NCBI GenBank assembly: GCA_034925905.1
Contig: JAYFRL010000001.1
Span: 23,967 to 87,966 of the forward strand
Direction of reading: 5' to 3'
Length of the DNA stretch: 64,000 nt
Origin: JAYFRL01 sp034925905
GTDB taxonomy: Bacteria > Bacillota > Clostridia > Lachnospirales > Anaerotignaceae
Below are positions 7,294-15,825 of this stretch, piece after piece (position 1 is the first letter of the stretch; the number at the start of each line of letters is the position of its first letter). The position numbers were made by a program, and so were the translations under genes. Under the pieces are notes generated by a model that searched no databases, was not told the DNA's origin, and saw only the letters and a program-made list of their open reading frames with translations.

Positions 7294-8667
7294 TTATTCT
7301 GTTTTTGGAAGGTCTGCTAAACTTTTAGCAATGTCTTCATCTGAAGGAATATAATCTGTCATTTTCCCGTCATTATATCTTTCATAAGCAACCATATCGA
7401 AATAGCCTGTTCCCGTAAGGCCAAAGACTATATTCTTAGCCTCGCCTGTCTCTTTGCATTTAAGTGCTTCATCGATGGCAATTTTTATTGCATGGCTGGA
7501 TTCCGGAGCAGGAAGGATTCCTTCCACACGGCAGAATTCTTCGGCGGCTTTAAACACCGAAGTCTGCTCAACAGAAACAGCCTTCATATATCCGTCATGA
7601 TAAAGCTGGGATAAAACAGAGCTCATGCCGTGATAGCGGAGACCTCCGGCATGGTTTGGAGCCGGTATAAATCCGCTGCCAAGAGTATACATCTTTGCAA
7701 GAGGGCAAACCTTGCCGGTATCGCAAAAATCGTAAGCAAATGTTCCGCGTGTGAGGCTGGGGCAGGATGCAGGCTCAACAGCTATAATTTCATAATCTGC
7801 TTCTCCTCTTAATTTTTCACCTATAAACGGAGCAATAAGCCCGCCCAGGTTTGAACCGCCGCCGGCGCAGCCAATTATTATGTCGGGTTTAACCCCGTAT
7901 TTATCAAGAGCGATTTTTGTTTCCATGCCTATAATAGACTGATGGAGCAAAACCTGCGAAAGCACGCTCCCGAGAACATAACGGTAGCCTTCGGTTGTAA
8001 CGGCTTTCTCAACTGCTTCCGATATAGCACAGCCTAAGGAGCCCGTTGTTCCGGGGAATTTTTCAAGTATCTGTTTTCCAACATTTGTTTCCATAGATGG
8101 GGACGGAGTTACAGAAGCCCCGAATGTGCGCATAACTTCGCGCCTGAAAGGTTTTTGCTCATAGGATACCTTAACCATATAAACCTTGCAGTCAAGTCCA
8201 AGATAAGCACAAGCCATGGAAAGAGCCGTACCCCATTGCCCTGCGCCTGTTTCAGTTGTAACGCCTTTAAGTCCCTGTTCTTTTGCATAATATGCCTGCG
8301 CAATCGCAGAATTAAGCTTATGGCTTCCGCTTGTGTTATTTCCTTCGAATTTATAATAAATATGAGCAGGAGTTCCTAGCTTTTCTTCAAGGCAATAAGC
8401 GCGAACAAGCGGAGACGGGCGGTACATCTTATAAAACTTAAGAATTTCGTCTGGGATGTCGATAAACGGATCTGTGTCGTTAAGCTCCTGCTTAGCCAGT
8501 TCCGTGCAAAATACTCCTGATAATTCAGGGACAGTCATAGGCTGCATAGTTCCCGGGTTAAGCAGCGGCGCGGGTTTGTTTTTCATATCCGCGCGGATAT
8601 TATACCATTTAGAAGGTATTTCCGATTCTGTGAGATAAATTTTGTAAGGGATTTCATTCTTAGACAT
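7294..8667 (-). CDS. trpB: Tryptophan synthase beta-like PLP enzyme (TrpB2 type)
   Basis: Start ATG 8667 (MSKNEIPYK) with AAAGGATG upstream gives 457 residues. A longer reading would begin inside the terminator of the T-box. The length, the early ESEIPSKWYNI segment and GSHKLNSAIAQAYYAKEQG with the PLP lysine place it in the TrpB2 class rather than the shorter TrpB1. GCAGGGSNLGGL is the phosphate-binding loop. TrpB2 makes tryptophan from indole and serine, and often stands alone without trpA, as here. That suggests indole salvage rather than a full trp operon. Control is by the Trp-type T-box directly upstream. Confidence 0.92.
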   Translation of the reverse strand: MSKNEIPYKIYLTESEIPSKWYNIRADMKNKPAPLLNPGTMQPMTVPELSGVFCTELAKQELNDTDPFIDIPDEILKFYKMYRPSPLVRAYCLEEKLGTPAHIYYKFEGNNTSGSHKLNSAIAQAYYAKEQGLKGVTTETGAGQWGTALSMACAYLGLDCKVYMVKVSYEQKPFRREVMRTFGASVTPSPSMETNVGKQILEKFPGTTGSLGCAISEAVEKAVTTEGYRYVLGSVLSQVLLHQSIIGMETKIALDKYGVKPDIIIGCAGGGSNLGGLIAPFIGEKLRGEADYEIIAVEPASCPSLTRGTFAYDFCDTGKVCPLAKMYTLGSGFIPAPNHAGGLRYHGMSSVLSQLYHDGYMKAVSVEQTSVFKAAEEFCRVEGILPAPESSHAIKIAIDEALKCKETGEAKNIVFGLTGTGYFDMVAYERYNDGKMTDYIPSDEDIAKSLADLPKTE

Positions 8668-8702
8668 TTCTATCATCCTTTCTTTGTCTTTTGCGGGACA
8701 AA

Positions 8703-8990
8703 TAAAAAATTCCTGTCCCACAGCTAATATAACAACGCTGCTGGGACAGGAATATAAACGCCTCCTGCGGTGCCACCCGGCTTGGCGCTAAAAACGCGCC
8801 CTCTTATGCGTACAAACATACGCGAGCTAATTATAACGGACAGCTCTCCGTCGCACATACTCGGATGAAAATCCTTTCTGATTGCCCTCGCAAGCCCATT
8901 TGCTTCAAGCTTTGGCGCTGCCTTTCCACCCTCGGCAACTCTCTTTATCCTCTGCTTTTGAAGCTACTATTCTTGCTCATCGGTTTAAAT
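8703..8990 (-). promoter_or_regulatory. T-box leader, tryptophan specifier (TGG)
   Basis: On the minus strand the conserved GGGTGGCACCGCAGG (8763-8778) is the T-box sequence that binds uncharged tRNA. Stem I is framed by GCAAG and CTTGC. Inside it the right side reads AAATGGG, placing the triplet TGG (8896-8898) at the specifier position, followed by a purine, opposite AGTA on the left side. A strong terminator (ATTCCTGTCCCA with TGGGACAGGAAT, 8709-8753, then TTTTTT) lies before trpB2. Uncharged tRNA-Trp would favour readthrough. The specifier was assigned by hand-folding. Confidence 0.9.
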
Positions 8991-8991
8991 T

Positions 8992-9020
8992 ATGTTAGCA
9001 CAAAGGTGTTATCATGTCAA
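8992..9020 (-). promoter_or_regulatory. trpB2 T-box promoter
   Basis: On the minus strand TTGACA (9015-9020) and TAACAT (8992-8997) are 17 bp apart, directly before the T-box leader. Confidence 0.75.
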
Positions 9021-9097
9021 CATGCAATTTGAATTTTTTCTTTTTTGGCGCTTAAAATCTAGCCTTATTACGCTTTTTTTAAATCTTTTCCAGGGCT

Positions 9098-9358
9098 TTA
9101 AAATATACCTCTTATAACTATAAGCGCGGCCGCCCCAGGCAGACCCAAAACAGTGACTATAAATACCGTCAAAGCGTTTATTCCAACGGCCGCTCCTGAG
9201 GCTGCAAGCACAAAATTTGCCGCAATAATAAGAATAAGCCCGCTTATTGCGTTTATAAGAAGCCCAATCAAAAATTTTATGGGCTTTGCCAAGATAAACG
9301 CCAAAATCAAAAAACCGCATATCCCAAGCATAATATAGATAATTGCATTTGCTCCCAT
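9098..9358 (-). CDS. bofA: BofA family membrane protein (pro-sigma-K processing inhibitor)
   Basis: An 86-residue, strongly hydrophobic protein with about three membrane segments and the family C-terminus GINALTVFIVTVLGLPGAAALI. In Bacillus BofA sits in the outer forespore membrane and holds back the SpoIVFB protease until the mother cell is ready to process pro-sigma-K. Its gene follows yaaL by 13 bases, as in many sporulating Firmicutes, though recR is not adjacent here. The presence of bofA suggests spore formation. In Clostridia lacking SpoIVFB its role is less certain. Confidence 0.85.
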   Translation of the reverse strand: MGANAIIYIMLGICGFLILAFILAKPIKFLIGLLINAISGLILIIAANFVLAASGAAVGINALTVFIVTVLGLPGAAALIVIRGIF

Positions 9359-9371
9359 AATATCCCCTCCG

Positions 9372-9629
9372 TCAGACTATTTTCTTATACCCGTCCATTA
9401 TAATTCCGTTTTCCTTAGCTAAATTTAAAAAGTATTCATATTTTTTATTAAGCGATATAAGCTCAAATATATAGCTGTCTATAAGAGCTTCATCCGTTGC
9501 AAGGTCGAAATTCATTTTTACCCGCTCAAGTTCTGTTTTGATTTTATTTATCGCGGTTATTATGTCCGCGCCTTCGTCTGAAATATTTTTCCTGTTCTTA
9601 AGATGTTTTAAAGCGCTCTCATTAAGCAT
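9372..9629 (-). CDS. yaaL: YaaL-like DUF2508 protein
   Basis: An 85-residue soluble, mostly helical protein. The segment from DLATDEALIDSYIFELISLN to YEYFLNLAKENGI matches the DUF2508/YaaL pattern of a conserved Asp-Ile-Asp...Tyr-Glu-Leu helix and a C-terminal AKE motif. Function is unknown. It is regularly paired with bofA downstream, which links it by context to sporulation or to the neighbouring recombination genes. GGAGGGAAGC before the ATG is the ribosome binding site. Confidence 0.8.
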   Translation of the reverse strand: MLNESALKHLKNRKNISDEGADIITAINKIKTELERVKMNFDLATDEALIDSYIFELISLNKKYEYFLNLAKENGIIMDGYKKIV

Positions 9630-9688
9630 TGCTTCCCTCCGTCAAAGAGTTTTTGTTTTAATATAAGCGCTTTAATTGAATTTTATTC

Positions 9689-10186
9689 CTAAATTTTAAT
9701 ATTTGCGTTTTTAAGGTGTTTTAAAGCAGTTTTTGAAACGGTCCCTATAACAACACCCGTTACAACACCCGAAACCATAAGCGGCGGAAGATAATAAAAA
9801 AGCCGGACATTATTAACAACGACGCTTGCAACCGCTATCTGCGCAGCATTATGCGAAACGCCTCCCAAAACGCTTATGCCTGTTATTCCAAATATATTAA
9901 GTTTTTTAAACACAGCCATCACAAAAAAGCTTGTTAAAGCGCCGGCAAAGCTATATAAGAAGCCGCCAAAACCAGCAAAAAGGATTCCTGACAGCATAAC
10001 CCGGATAAGCGATATAAAAAACGCTTCCTTTTCACCGAAAAAATACATTGCTGTCACTATAACGGCGTTTGTAAGCCCAAGCTTTATGCCTGGGACAGGA
10101 AACGGCACCGGCACAAGGCTTTCAACATAACCCATAAGCAGGGCAAGTGCTGTAAATATACCATAATATACGGTTTTTTTACCCAT
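9689..10186 (-). CDS. Gx transporter family membrane protein (HepSI/EetB-like)
   Basis: Start ATG 10186 (MGKKTVYYG) follows AAGGAGG, giving 165 residues. The longer frame from 10219 would overlap the upstream gene. Five or six hydrophobic segments are visible. VPVPFPVPGIKLGLTNAVIV near the N-terminus is characteristic of proteins annotated as heptaprenyl diphosphate synthase component I or Gx transporter, related to ECF S-components. The substrate is not established. It is coupled (10-base gap) to the NusG-II gene and lies beside apbE, an arrangement I recall from flavin-based extracellular electron transfer and Rnf-associated loci. Confidence 0.8.
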   Translation of the reverse strand: MGKKTVYYGIFTALALLMGYVESLVPVPFPVPGIKLGLTNAVIVTAMYFFGEKEAFFISLIRVMLSGILFAGFGGFLYSFAGALTSFFVMAVFKKLNIFGITGISVLGGVSHNAAQIAVASVVVNNVRLFYYLPPLMVSGVVTGVVIGTVSKTALKHLKNANIKI

Positions 10187-10196
10187 ACCTTCCTCC

Positions 10197-10559
10197 TTAT
10201 TTTGAAACGGCGTCAACACTCGTTTTTTCTTTAGAAAAAACCTCTATAACAACTTTATTCGGCAGGCAGACTATACTTTCTCCGTCCTTTGATATTTTCC
10301 CCTGTAAAACGCAAAGCTTATCCGGGCATGACGCACTTTCCATATAAACCTCGCCGTCTTTAACGGTTATAACATTTTTTCTTCCCTCTATTTCTATAAC
10401 AGTTTTTGAATCCTCAAAAAGGCTTACGGTTTTATATTCCTTTCCGTCAACTGATATAACAGCAATATCCCCTGTACCGCTTTTCGGCACAACAAAAAAA
10501 CACGCCGCTAAGGCAACGATGAGAACACCTAAAATTAAAAATATATCCGCTCTTTTCAT
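10197..10559 (-). CDS. NusG domain II-containing protein
   Basis: A 120-residue protein from ATG 10559, preceded by GGAG. Residues 7-25 form an N-terminal membrane anchor (IFLILGVLIVALAACFFVV). The rest is a small beta-rich extracellular domain with the family motif ESASCPDKLCV followed by IVCLPNKVVIEV. Despite the name it is not a transcription factor. These short NusG-II proteins occur next to Gx transporters and ApbE, and EetA of Listeria is of similar type as far as I recall. It probably acts outside the membrane in flavin or quinone electron transfer. The gene is transcribed divergently from apbE. Confidence 0.8.
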   Translation of the reverse strand: MKRADIFLILGVLIVALAACFFVVPKSGTGDIAVISVDGKEYKTVSLFEDSKTVIEIEGRKNVITVKDGEVYMESASCPDKLCVLQGKISKDGESIVCLPNKVVIEVFSKEKTSVDAVSK

Positions 10560-10593
10560 AATACTCCAAAAAATCATTGAAAATAGTTTGTAT

Positions 10594-10622
10594 TTGACAC
10601 ATAATAAGTTAAATAGTAGTAT
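10594..10622 (+). promoter_or_regulatory. apbE promoter
   Basis: TTGACA (10594-10599) and TAGTAT (10617-10622) are 17 bp apart, in the gap between the divergent NusG-II and apbE genes. Confidence 0.75.
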
Positions 10623-10653
10623 ACCACATTTTTTGAAATTTGGGAGAATTCAG

Positions 10654-11661
10654 ATGAAAAAAATAAGCTTTGCTGCCGTTTTAGCGCTTGTCGCGCTTTT
10701 GTGCGGCTGCGGAAAATCAACCGCTGAAACACTGCCTGCTTCGGGGAACAGCTTTGTTTTAAACACCATAGCAAGCATAACGATATACGAATCCGACGGG
10801 AAAGAAAAACCAAGCGAGCTTATTAACGAGGCTTTTTCCATTTGCGAAAATTATGAAAGGCTTTTAAGCCGCACGATAGAAGAAAGCGATGTCGGCAAGC
10901 TTAATAAAGGAAGCGGTGAGCCCGTTTTGGTATCCGATGAAACAAAATACCTTATAGAGCAAGCCATATACTATTCTGAAATATCGGATGGAGCCTTTGA
11001 CATAACCATAGCTCCGGCAAGTATTCTTTGGGATTTTGCTTCAGATAATCCTTCTCCGCCTGATAATTATGAGTTAACCGAAGCCCTTAAGCATATAAAT
11101 TATAAAAACATCTGCTTTGAAGAAAATGGCATATCTTTAAAAAACGGCGCAAAAATAGACCTTGGGGGGATAGCAAAGGGCTATATTGCCGATAAGCTTT
11201 CGGAATATTTAAAAGAACACGGCGTTAAAAGCGCAATTATAAACCTGGGCGGAAACATATATGCCTTAGGCAGCAAAAACGGCGGCGCTTTCAGCATAGG
11301 AATACAAAAGCCCTTCGGCGGAGTCTCCGAGCTTTCGGGCGTAGTCCATGTTTCGGATACATCCGTTGTAACTTCGGGAACCTATGAAAGATATTTTGAA
11401 TACGAAGGCAAGATTTATCATCATATTTTAGACCCGAAAACCGGTATGCCTGTTTATAACGATATAGAATCGGTAACCATAATCTGCCACTCTTCCCTTT
11501 CCGCGGATGCATTAAGCACAGCCGCTTTTGTATTGGGAAGCGAAAAAGGCCTTCAGCTTATAGAAAGCCTTAAAGATACGGAAGCTGTTTTCATACTTTC
11601 AAACGGCGAAATTTTAACCACCTCCGGCATAGGAAGCAAAATTAAGTTTGATGAAAACTAA
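10654..11661 (+). CDS. apbE: FAD:protein FMN transferase, lipoprotein
   Basis: Start ATG 10654 with GGGAG upstream gives 335 residues. A signal peptide with lipobox LCGC puts the lipidated Cys at residue 19, so the enzyme works on the outer face of the membrane. ApbE family features include the early NTIASITIYES, a catalytic region IDLGGIAKGYIADKL, INLGGNIYALG, HHILDPKTGMPV and a final SADALSTAAFVLG. ApbE attaches FMN from FAD to Thr or Ser in flavoproteins such as RnfG/NqrC or extracellular FMN-binding proteins. No such target is encoded in the window. The divergent Gx/NusG-II pair suggests a shared electron-transfer role. Confidence 0.93.
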   Translation: MKKISFAAVLALVALLCGCGKSTAETLPASGNSFVLNTIASITIYESDGKEKPSELINEAFSICENYERLLSRTIEESDVGKLNKGSGEPVLVSDETKYLIEQAIYYSEISDGAFDITIAPASILWDFASDNPSPPDNYELTEALKHINYKNICFEENGISLKNGAKIDLGGIAKGYIADKLSEYLKEHGVKSAIINLGGNIYALGSKNGGAFSIGIQKPFGGVSELSGVVHVSDTSVVTSGTYERYFEYEGKIYHHILDPKTGMPVYNDIESVTIICHSSLSADALSTAAFVLGSEKGLQLIESLKDTEAVFILSNGEILTTSGIGSKIKFDEN

Positions 11662-11701
11662 AAATCCCCCACGTTTATAAATATAAAAAGGAGAAATAAA
11701 A

Positions 11702-12613
11702 ATGGAAATAAAGCATATTAAAGGAAACACCTTTGTTATAATAACAAAGCTCACAAGCATTCCTTTTTACAAAATAAGTGAAACAGAAATAATCCTTTTG
11801 GACAGCGGCTGGGTTGGTGAAAGGGACGAAATAGACAAGGCAATAGATGAAAATGGCTTTACAATTTCAGCCATAATATGTACCCACGCGCATATAGACC
11901 ATTCGGGGAACTGCGCATATTTTAAAGAAAAACACAAGTGTATCATTTCCATGCCCGATCTTGAAGCTGTTATAAGCGCTTCGCCTGTCGCTTTAAAAAT
12001 GGATTTCTGTGAGCATACGCTTTCCTCGGTTAAAGAACATTATAAAAGCATGATATGCGAAACAGATATAAGAATAATGGATGACCAAAGAAGCATTTAT
12101 ATCTGCGGAGTGCGCTTCGGCATACTTCATACCCCGGGGCACAGCCCAAGCCATATATGCATAAGGACACCGGATAACGTCACTTATCTCGGAGATTGTT
12201 TGGTGGATTATTCGGTTATGGAAAGCGCAAAAATGCCCTACGCTTTCATACTTACAGAAGATTTAAAAAGCAAGGAAAAGCTTTACAGCTTAAACTGTGA
12301 TAAATATGTGCTCGCACATAACGCTGTCTTCGATGACATAACAAAGCTTATAACGGACAATATAAACTTTTATAAAAACAGGGCAAAAGGAGTTTTAAGC
12401 GTTATAAAAGGACCTATAACAAGGGAACAAATTTTAAAGGCCTGCATAGACAAATTCGGTATCCACGCCGAATCGGTTTTCAAGCACATAATCATAGAAA
12501 GAATGACAAAATCATATATTCAATATCTTGAAGAAACAGGCATGATAGAGCTAAAAATGCACAACGGCTTTGCAAAATATGAAAGATGCAATAAAGCAGA
12601 AACATATGAATAG
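11702..12613 (+). CDS. MBL-fold metallo-hydrolase
   Basis: A 303-residue metallo-beta-lactamase-fold protein. THAHIDHSGN is the metal-binding HxHxDH motif. HTPGHSPSH and YLGDCLVDY supply the third and fourth ligands, and VLAHNAVF the last His region. A C-terminal helical domain of about 90 residues resembles the winged-helix tails of LACTB2/glyoxalase-II-like hydrolases. The substrate cannot be told. The gene follows apbE by 40 bases with AAAAGGAG before the ATG, so they probably share a transcript. Confidence 0.85.
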   Translation: MEIKHIKGNTFVIITKLTSIPFYKISETEIILLDSGWVGERDEIDKAIDENGFTISAIICTHAHIDHSGNCAYFKEKHKCIISMPDLEAVISASPVALKMDFCEHTLSSVKEHYKSMICETDIRIMDDQRSIYICGVRFGILHTPGHSPSHICIRTPDNVTYLGDCLVDYSVMESAKMPYAFILTEDLKSKEKLYSLNCDKYVLAHNAVFDDITKLITDNINFYKNRAKGVLSVIKGPITREQILKACIDKFGIHAESVFKHIIIERMTKSYIQYLEETGMIELKMHNGFAKYERCNKAETYE

Positions 12614-12812
12614 TCGCCGGATTCCCTTGATATGCTTGATAATTCCGTTACAACAACACAGGTGCAGCCTGTGAAACGTCCGGGTTTATTATCATAAAAG
12701 CATAGCTTTTTATCTTGCTTAAAATGGTATGCTATAAGCTTGCTTCTGCCCTCCTATGCGGGTGGTTTATTGTTTTTCTTGCTATTTTTGCCTAACAGGC
12801 TAAAGCCCAAAT
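12614..12812. other. Intergenic stretch with no recognised gene
   Basis: Two hundred bases between the MBL gene and the following terminator. Short partial palindromes are present, such as GCATAGC near 12699 with GCTATAAGC near 12733, and CCCTCCTATGCGGGTGG near 12750. No ORF or known RNA motif was recognised. Confidence 0.4.
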
Positions 12813-12840
12813 AAAAAAGCGCGCATATGCGCGCTTTTTT
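12813..12840. terminator. Bidirectional terminator
   Basis: AAAAAAGCGCGCAT and ATGCGCGCTTTTTT form a perfect palindrome. It serves the convergent MBL gene and M29 peptidase gene. Confidence 0.9.
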
Positions 12841-13955
12841 TATTTTAAATTTTCAGGGTTTAAGCATTCAAGCTCAGACACAACAAAGCGTCCGTCTTTT
12901 CTTATCAAAACATCATCGAAATATATCTCTCCGCCGCCGTATTCAGGCGTCTGTATAAGCACCAAATCCCAATGCAGTGCGGATTTATTGCCGTTTGGAG
13001 CTTCGTCGTAGCAGTTTCCGGGAGTAAAATGTATACTGCCCATTATTTTTTCGTCAAACAAAATATTGTTCATCGGTTTTAATATATAAGGGTTAACCCC
13101 TATGGCAAATTCACCTATAAAACGCGCGCCTTCATCCATATCAAAAATAGCGTTTATGTGCTCTGTGTCATTTGCTTTTGCGTTTATTATTTTCCCGTCC
13201 TTAAAAGTAAGCGTTATGTTTTCAAACGTAAAATCGTTGCAGGTTGAAGGTGTGTTATATGAAATAACACCGTTAACCGAATCTTTAACCGGCGCCGTGT
13301 AGACCTCTCCGTCTGGAATATTGCTTGCCCCCGCGCATTTTATGGCTGGTATATCCTTTATGGAAAAGCTTAAATCCGTGCCCTTGGCAACAAGGCGAAC
13401 CTTGTCTGTCTTTTCCATAAGAGTCACAAGGTTATCCATAGCTCCAGACATTTTTGCATAGTCCAAATTGCATACCTCATAGAAAAAATCTTCGAAGGTT
13501 TCCTGACTCATGCCTGCCTGCTGGGCAAATGAGGCGGTTGGAAATCTTAAAACAACCCATTTTGTGTGCGGAACTCTTATGTTGTGATGCACAGGAGTTG
13601 TATAATATTTACCGAAAAGCCTTTGTTTTTCTGTGGGCACGTCCGAAAGCTCATAAGCGTTGTCATCTGCTCTTATGCCTATGAACGCATCCATTTCGCT
13701 CATTCTTTCAGCGTCAAGCTTTGCCATAAACTTAAGCTGTTCCTCATTTGCATTTAAAAGCAGCTCCCTTTCAACCATGGCGTTTCTTATATCCACAAAA
13801 GGCACTCCTCCCGCCTTATACACTTCTTTTATAACCTGACATGTTAAAGGAAGAGGTGCAATTCCATTTGAATTTATAAGAACCTTTTCTCCCGGCTTAA
13901 CCCGGCAGGAATAGTTCACAAGCTTATTTGCAAGAAGTTTTATTCTTTCATCCAT
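12840..13955 (-). CDS. Aminopeptidase, M29 family
   Basis: A 371-residue metallo-aminopeptidase of the AmpS/AmpT/PepS family. It begins DERIKLLANKLVNYSCRVKPGEKVLI and carries the C-terminal GSIHFTPGNCYDEAPNGNKSALHWDLV and GGEIYFDDVLIRKDGRFV blocks that hold the metal-binding Glu, His and Asp. These enzymes are cytoplasmic exopeptidases releasing N-terminal residues, activated by Co or Zn. The length is slightly under the usual 400 or so but all C-terminal motifs are present. It is transcribed alone, convergent with the MBL gene. Confidence 0.92.
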   Translation of the reverse strand: MDERIKLLANKLVNYSCRVKPGEKVLINSNGIAPLPLTCQVIKEVYKAGGVPFVDIRNAMVERELLLNANEEQLKFMAKLDAERMSEMDAFIGIRADDNAYELSDVPTEKQRLFGKYYTTPVHHNIRVPHTKWVVLRFPTASFAQQAGMSQETFEDFFYEVCNLDYAKMSGAMDNLVTLMEKTDKVRLVAKGTDLSFSIKDIPAIKCAGASNIPDGEVYTAPVKDSVNGVISYNTPSTCNDFTFENITLTFKDGKIINAKANDTEHINAIFDMDEGARFIGEFAIGVNPYILKPMNNILFDEKIMGSIHFTPGNCYDEAPNGNKSALHWDLVLIQTPEYGGGEIYFDDVLIRKDGRFVVSELECLNPENLK

Positions 13956-14056
13956 TTTAAAAATCTCCTCTTAAAATATAAATATTATATAGTGTAACAT
14001 GTTTTAATAAAAATTATATATACTAAGTCATAAAAATTCAATTTAATTCCATTTTT

Positions 14057-14085
14057 TTGACATTTTATTTTGTTCCTGCTAAAAT
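14057..14085 (+). promoter_or_regulatory. Promoter of the DUF896 gene
   Basis: TTGACA (14057-14062) and TAAAAT (14080-14085) are 17 bp apart, 30 bases before the start codon. Confidence 0.7.
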
Positions 14086-14114
14086 AAATCATACAAAAGG
14101 CGGTGAAACGTATT

Positions 14115-14318
14115 ATGGGAGCAAACCTTGAAAGAATAAATTATCTTGCAAACAAAAGCAGAACCGTTGGGCTAACCGATGAAGAAAAGGTGGAGCAGGC
14201 AGCTTTAAGGAAAGAATATCTTAAAAAATTTAAAAAAGGCTTTTTGTCCACCATAGATAATCTGTATGTTTTAGATGAAAACGGAGCTGAAGTTAAGCTT
14301 AAGAAAAAACCCGAATAA
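14115..14318 (+). CDS. DUF896 protein (YnzC-like)
   Basis: A 67-residue protein. I chose ATG 14115 because AAAGGCGGTG sits at the right distance. The GTG at 14103 would be inside the ribosome binding site. The pattern LERINYLANKSRTVGLTDEE...ALRKEYLKKFKK is the DUF896/YnzC helix pair. In Bacillus the family is small, soluble and SOS- or stress-associated. The biochemical role is unknown. It is monocistronic, with its own promoter and a following hairpin. Confidence 0.85.
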   Translation: MGANLERINYLANKSRTVGLTDEEKVEQAALRKEYLKKFKKGFLSTIDNLYVLDENGAEVKLKKKPE

Positions 14319-14330
14319 TAATCTTTTCCT

Positions 14331-14364
14331 TGCCCTCCTAAAGCTCACCGGAGGGTATTCTTTT
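14331..14364 (+). terminator. Terminator after the DUF896 gene
   Basis: GCCCTCC and GGAGGGT pair around a loop of about 12 bases, followed by TTCTTTTCTGTTTTT. Confidence 0.6.
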
Positions 14365-14445
14365 CTGTTTTTATTGCATTTTTAATTTAAAGGCGTATTA
14401 TAATTATATATTTTTAAGCTTTCCTTGCTTATGGGAGTGCATATT

Positions 14446-15816
14446 ATGGACAATAAAAACGACTTCTCCAAAGGGGACATGAAAAAAAATATACTTTCTA
14501 TGACTATCCCGATGATGATGGCTCAGTTTATTCATCTTTTATATAATATAGTAGACAGAATGTATATAGGGCGCATACCCGATGTGGGCGTTTTGGCTCT
14601 CACGGGAGTTGGCCTAACCTTTCCGGTTATAACTATTATTTCAGGCTTCGCAAACCTTTACGGCGTCGGCGGAGGCTCCCTTTGTTCCATAGCCAGAGGC
14701 AGGTGTGATGCAAAAGAAGCCAAAAACCTTATGCAGGTTTCATATTCTATGCTCATAGTAACCGGAATAGTTATATCCGTCTTATGCTTTCTTTTTATGA
14801 AGCCGTTGCTTTATATTTTCGGGGCGAGTGATGTAACCTATTCTTTTGCAAGTGATTATCTTAAAATATATATTTTGGGCACAATATTCGTTATGGCCGG
14901 GCTTGGCATGAACAGCTTTATAAGCTCCCAGGGTTTTGGCAAAATGGCTATGCTAACCGTACTTTGCGGTGCAATTATAAATATTATTTTAGACCCGATA
15001 TTCATATTTGCATTTAACATGGGCGTTAAAGGTGCAGCTTATGCAACTGTTGTATCTCAGATAGTTTCCGCAGTATGGGTTCTAAAGTTTTTAACCAGCG
15101 ATAAGGCTATATTAAGACTTAGTATAAAAAAGTTTTATTTTGACCCGCTCCTTATAAAAAGAATAACCGCCATGGGCTTTTCAAGCTTTGTAATGTCGTT
15201 TACAACAAGCGCGGTTCAGATTATAAGCAACTCTCAGCTGCAGATATACGGCGGAGACATATATGTAGGCATCATGACCGTTGTAAACTCCATAAGGGAA
15301 ATTTTAACCCTGCCTTTAAACGGGCTTATGAGCGGGGCCCCCGCCGTTATAGGCTACAACTACGGAGCTGCCAAATTCAAAAGGGTTAAAGACGGCATAA
15401 AATTTATGACCTTTATTTCGGTTATATATTCTTTGGTCGTTTGGGCGCTTATAGTTGAGTTTCCTTCTGCTTTAATACGTATTTTTAATGATGACCCACA
15501 GCTTATAGCCCTTGGCATCCCTGCGGTTAAAGCGCATTTTTTTGGTTTTTTTATGATGTCTTTCCAGATTGCCGGTCAAACCTGCTATCTCTCGCTTGGA
15601 AAAGCAAAGCATGCAATATTTTTCTCAATGCTGAGAAAAGCTGTAATAGTAATACCTTTGACATTTCTGCTGCCTCATCTTTGGAATCTTGGCCCGATGG
15701 GCGTCTTTTGGTCGGAACCCGTTTCAAATTTCATAGGCGGAGCGGCCTGCTATTTAACCTTTATGCTTACAATATGGCCTAAGCTTACAGATGAAAAAAA
15801 ACCGTATAATTCTTAA
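14446..15816 (+). CDS. MATE family efflux transporter
   Basis: A 456-residue membrane protein from ATG 14446 (MDNKNDFSKGDMKKNI), preceded by GGGAG. The in-frame TTG at 14425 has no ribosome binding site. Twelve hydrophobic segments are expected and broadly visible. The N-terminal TIPMMMAQFIHLLYNIVDRMYIGR and later GFANLYGVGGGSLCSIARG and LNGLMSGAPAVIGYNYGA are typical MATE motifs of the NorM/DinF type. These proteins export cationic drugs or metabolites in exchange for Na+ or H+. The substrate is unknown. The gene lies 9 bases before capA and likely shares its transcript. Confidence 0.92.
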   Translation: MDNKNDFSKGDMKKNILSMTIPMMMAQFIHLLYNIVDRMYIGRIPDVGVLALTGVGLTFPVITIISGFANLYGVGGGSLCSIARGRCDAKEAKNLMQVSYSMLIVTGIVISVLCFLFMKPLLYIFGASDVTYSFASDYLKIYILGTIFVMAGLGMNSFISSQGFGKMAMLTVLCGAIINIILDPIFIFAFNMGVKGAAYATVVSQIVSAVWVLKFLTSDKAILRLSIKKFYFDPLLIKRITAMGFSSFVMSFTTSAVQIISNSQLQIYGGDIYVGIMTVVNSIREILTLPLNGLMSGAPAVIGYNYGAAKFKRVKDGIKFMTFISVIYSLVVWALIVEFPSALIRIFNDDPQLIALGIPAVKAHFFGFFMMSFQIAGQTCYLSLGKAKHAIFFSMLRKAVIVIPLTFLLPHLWNLGPMGVFWSEPVSNFIGGAACYLTFMLTIWPKLTDEKKPYNS

Positions 15817-15825
15817 GGAGATTTT

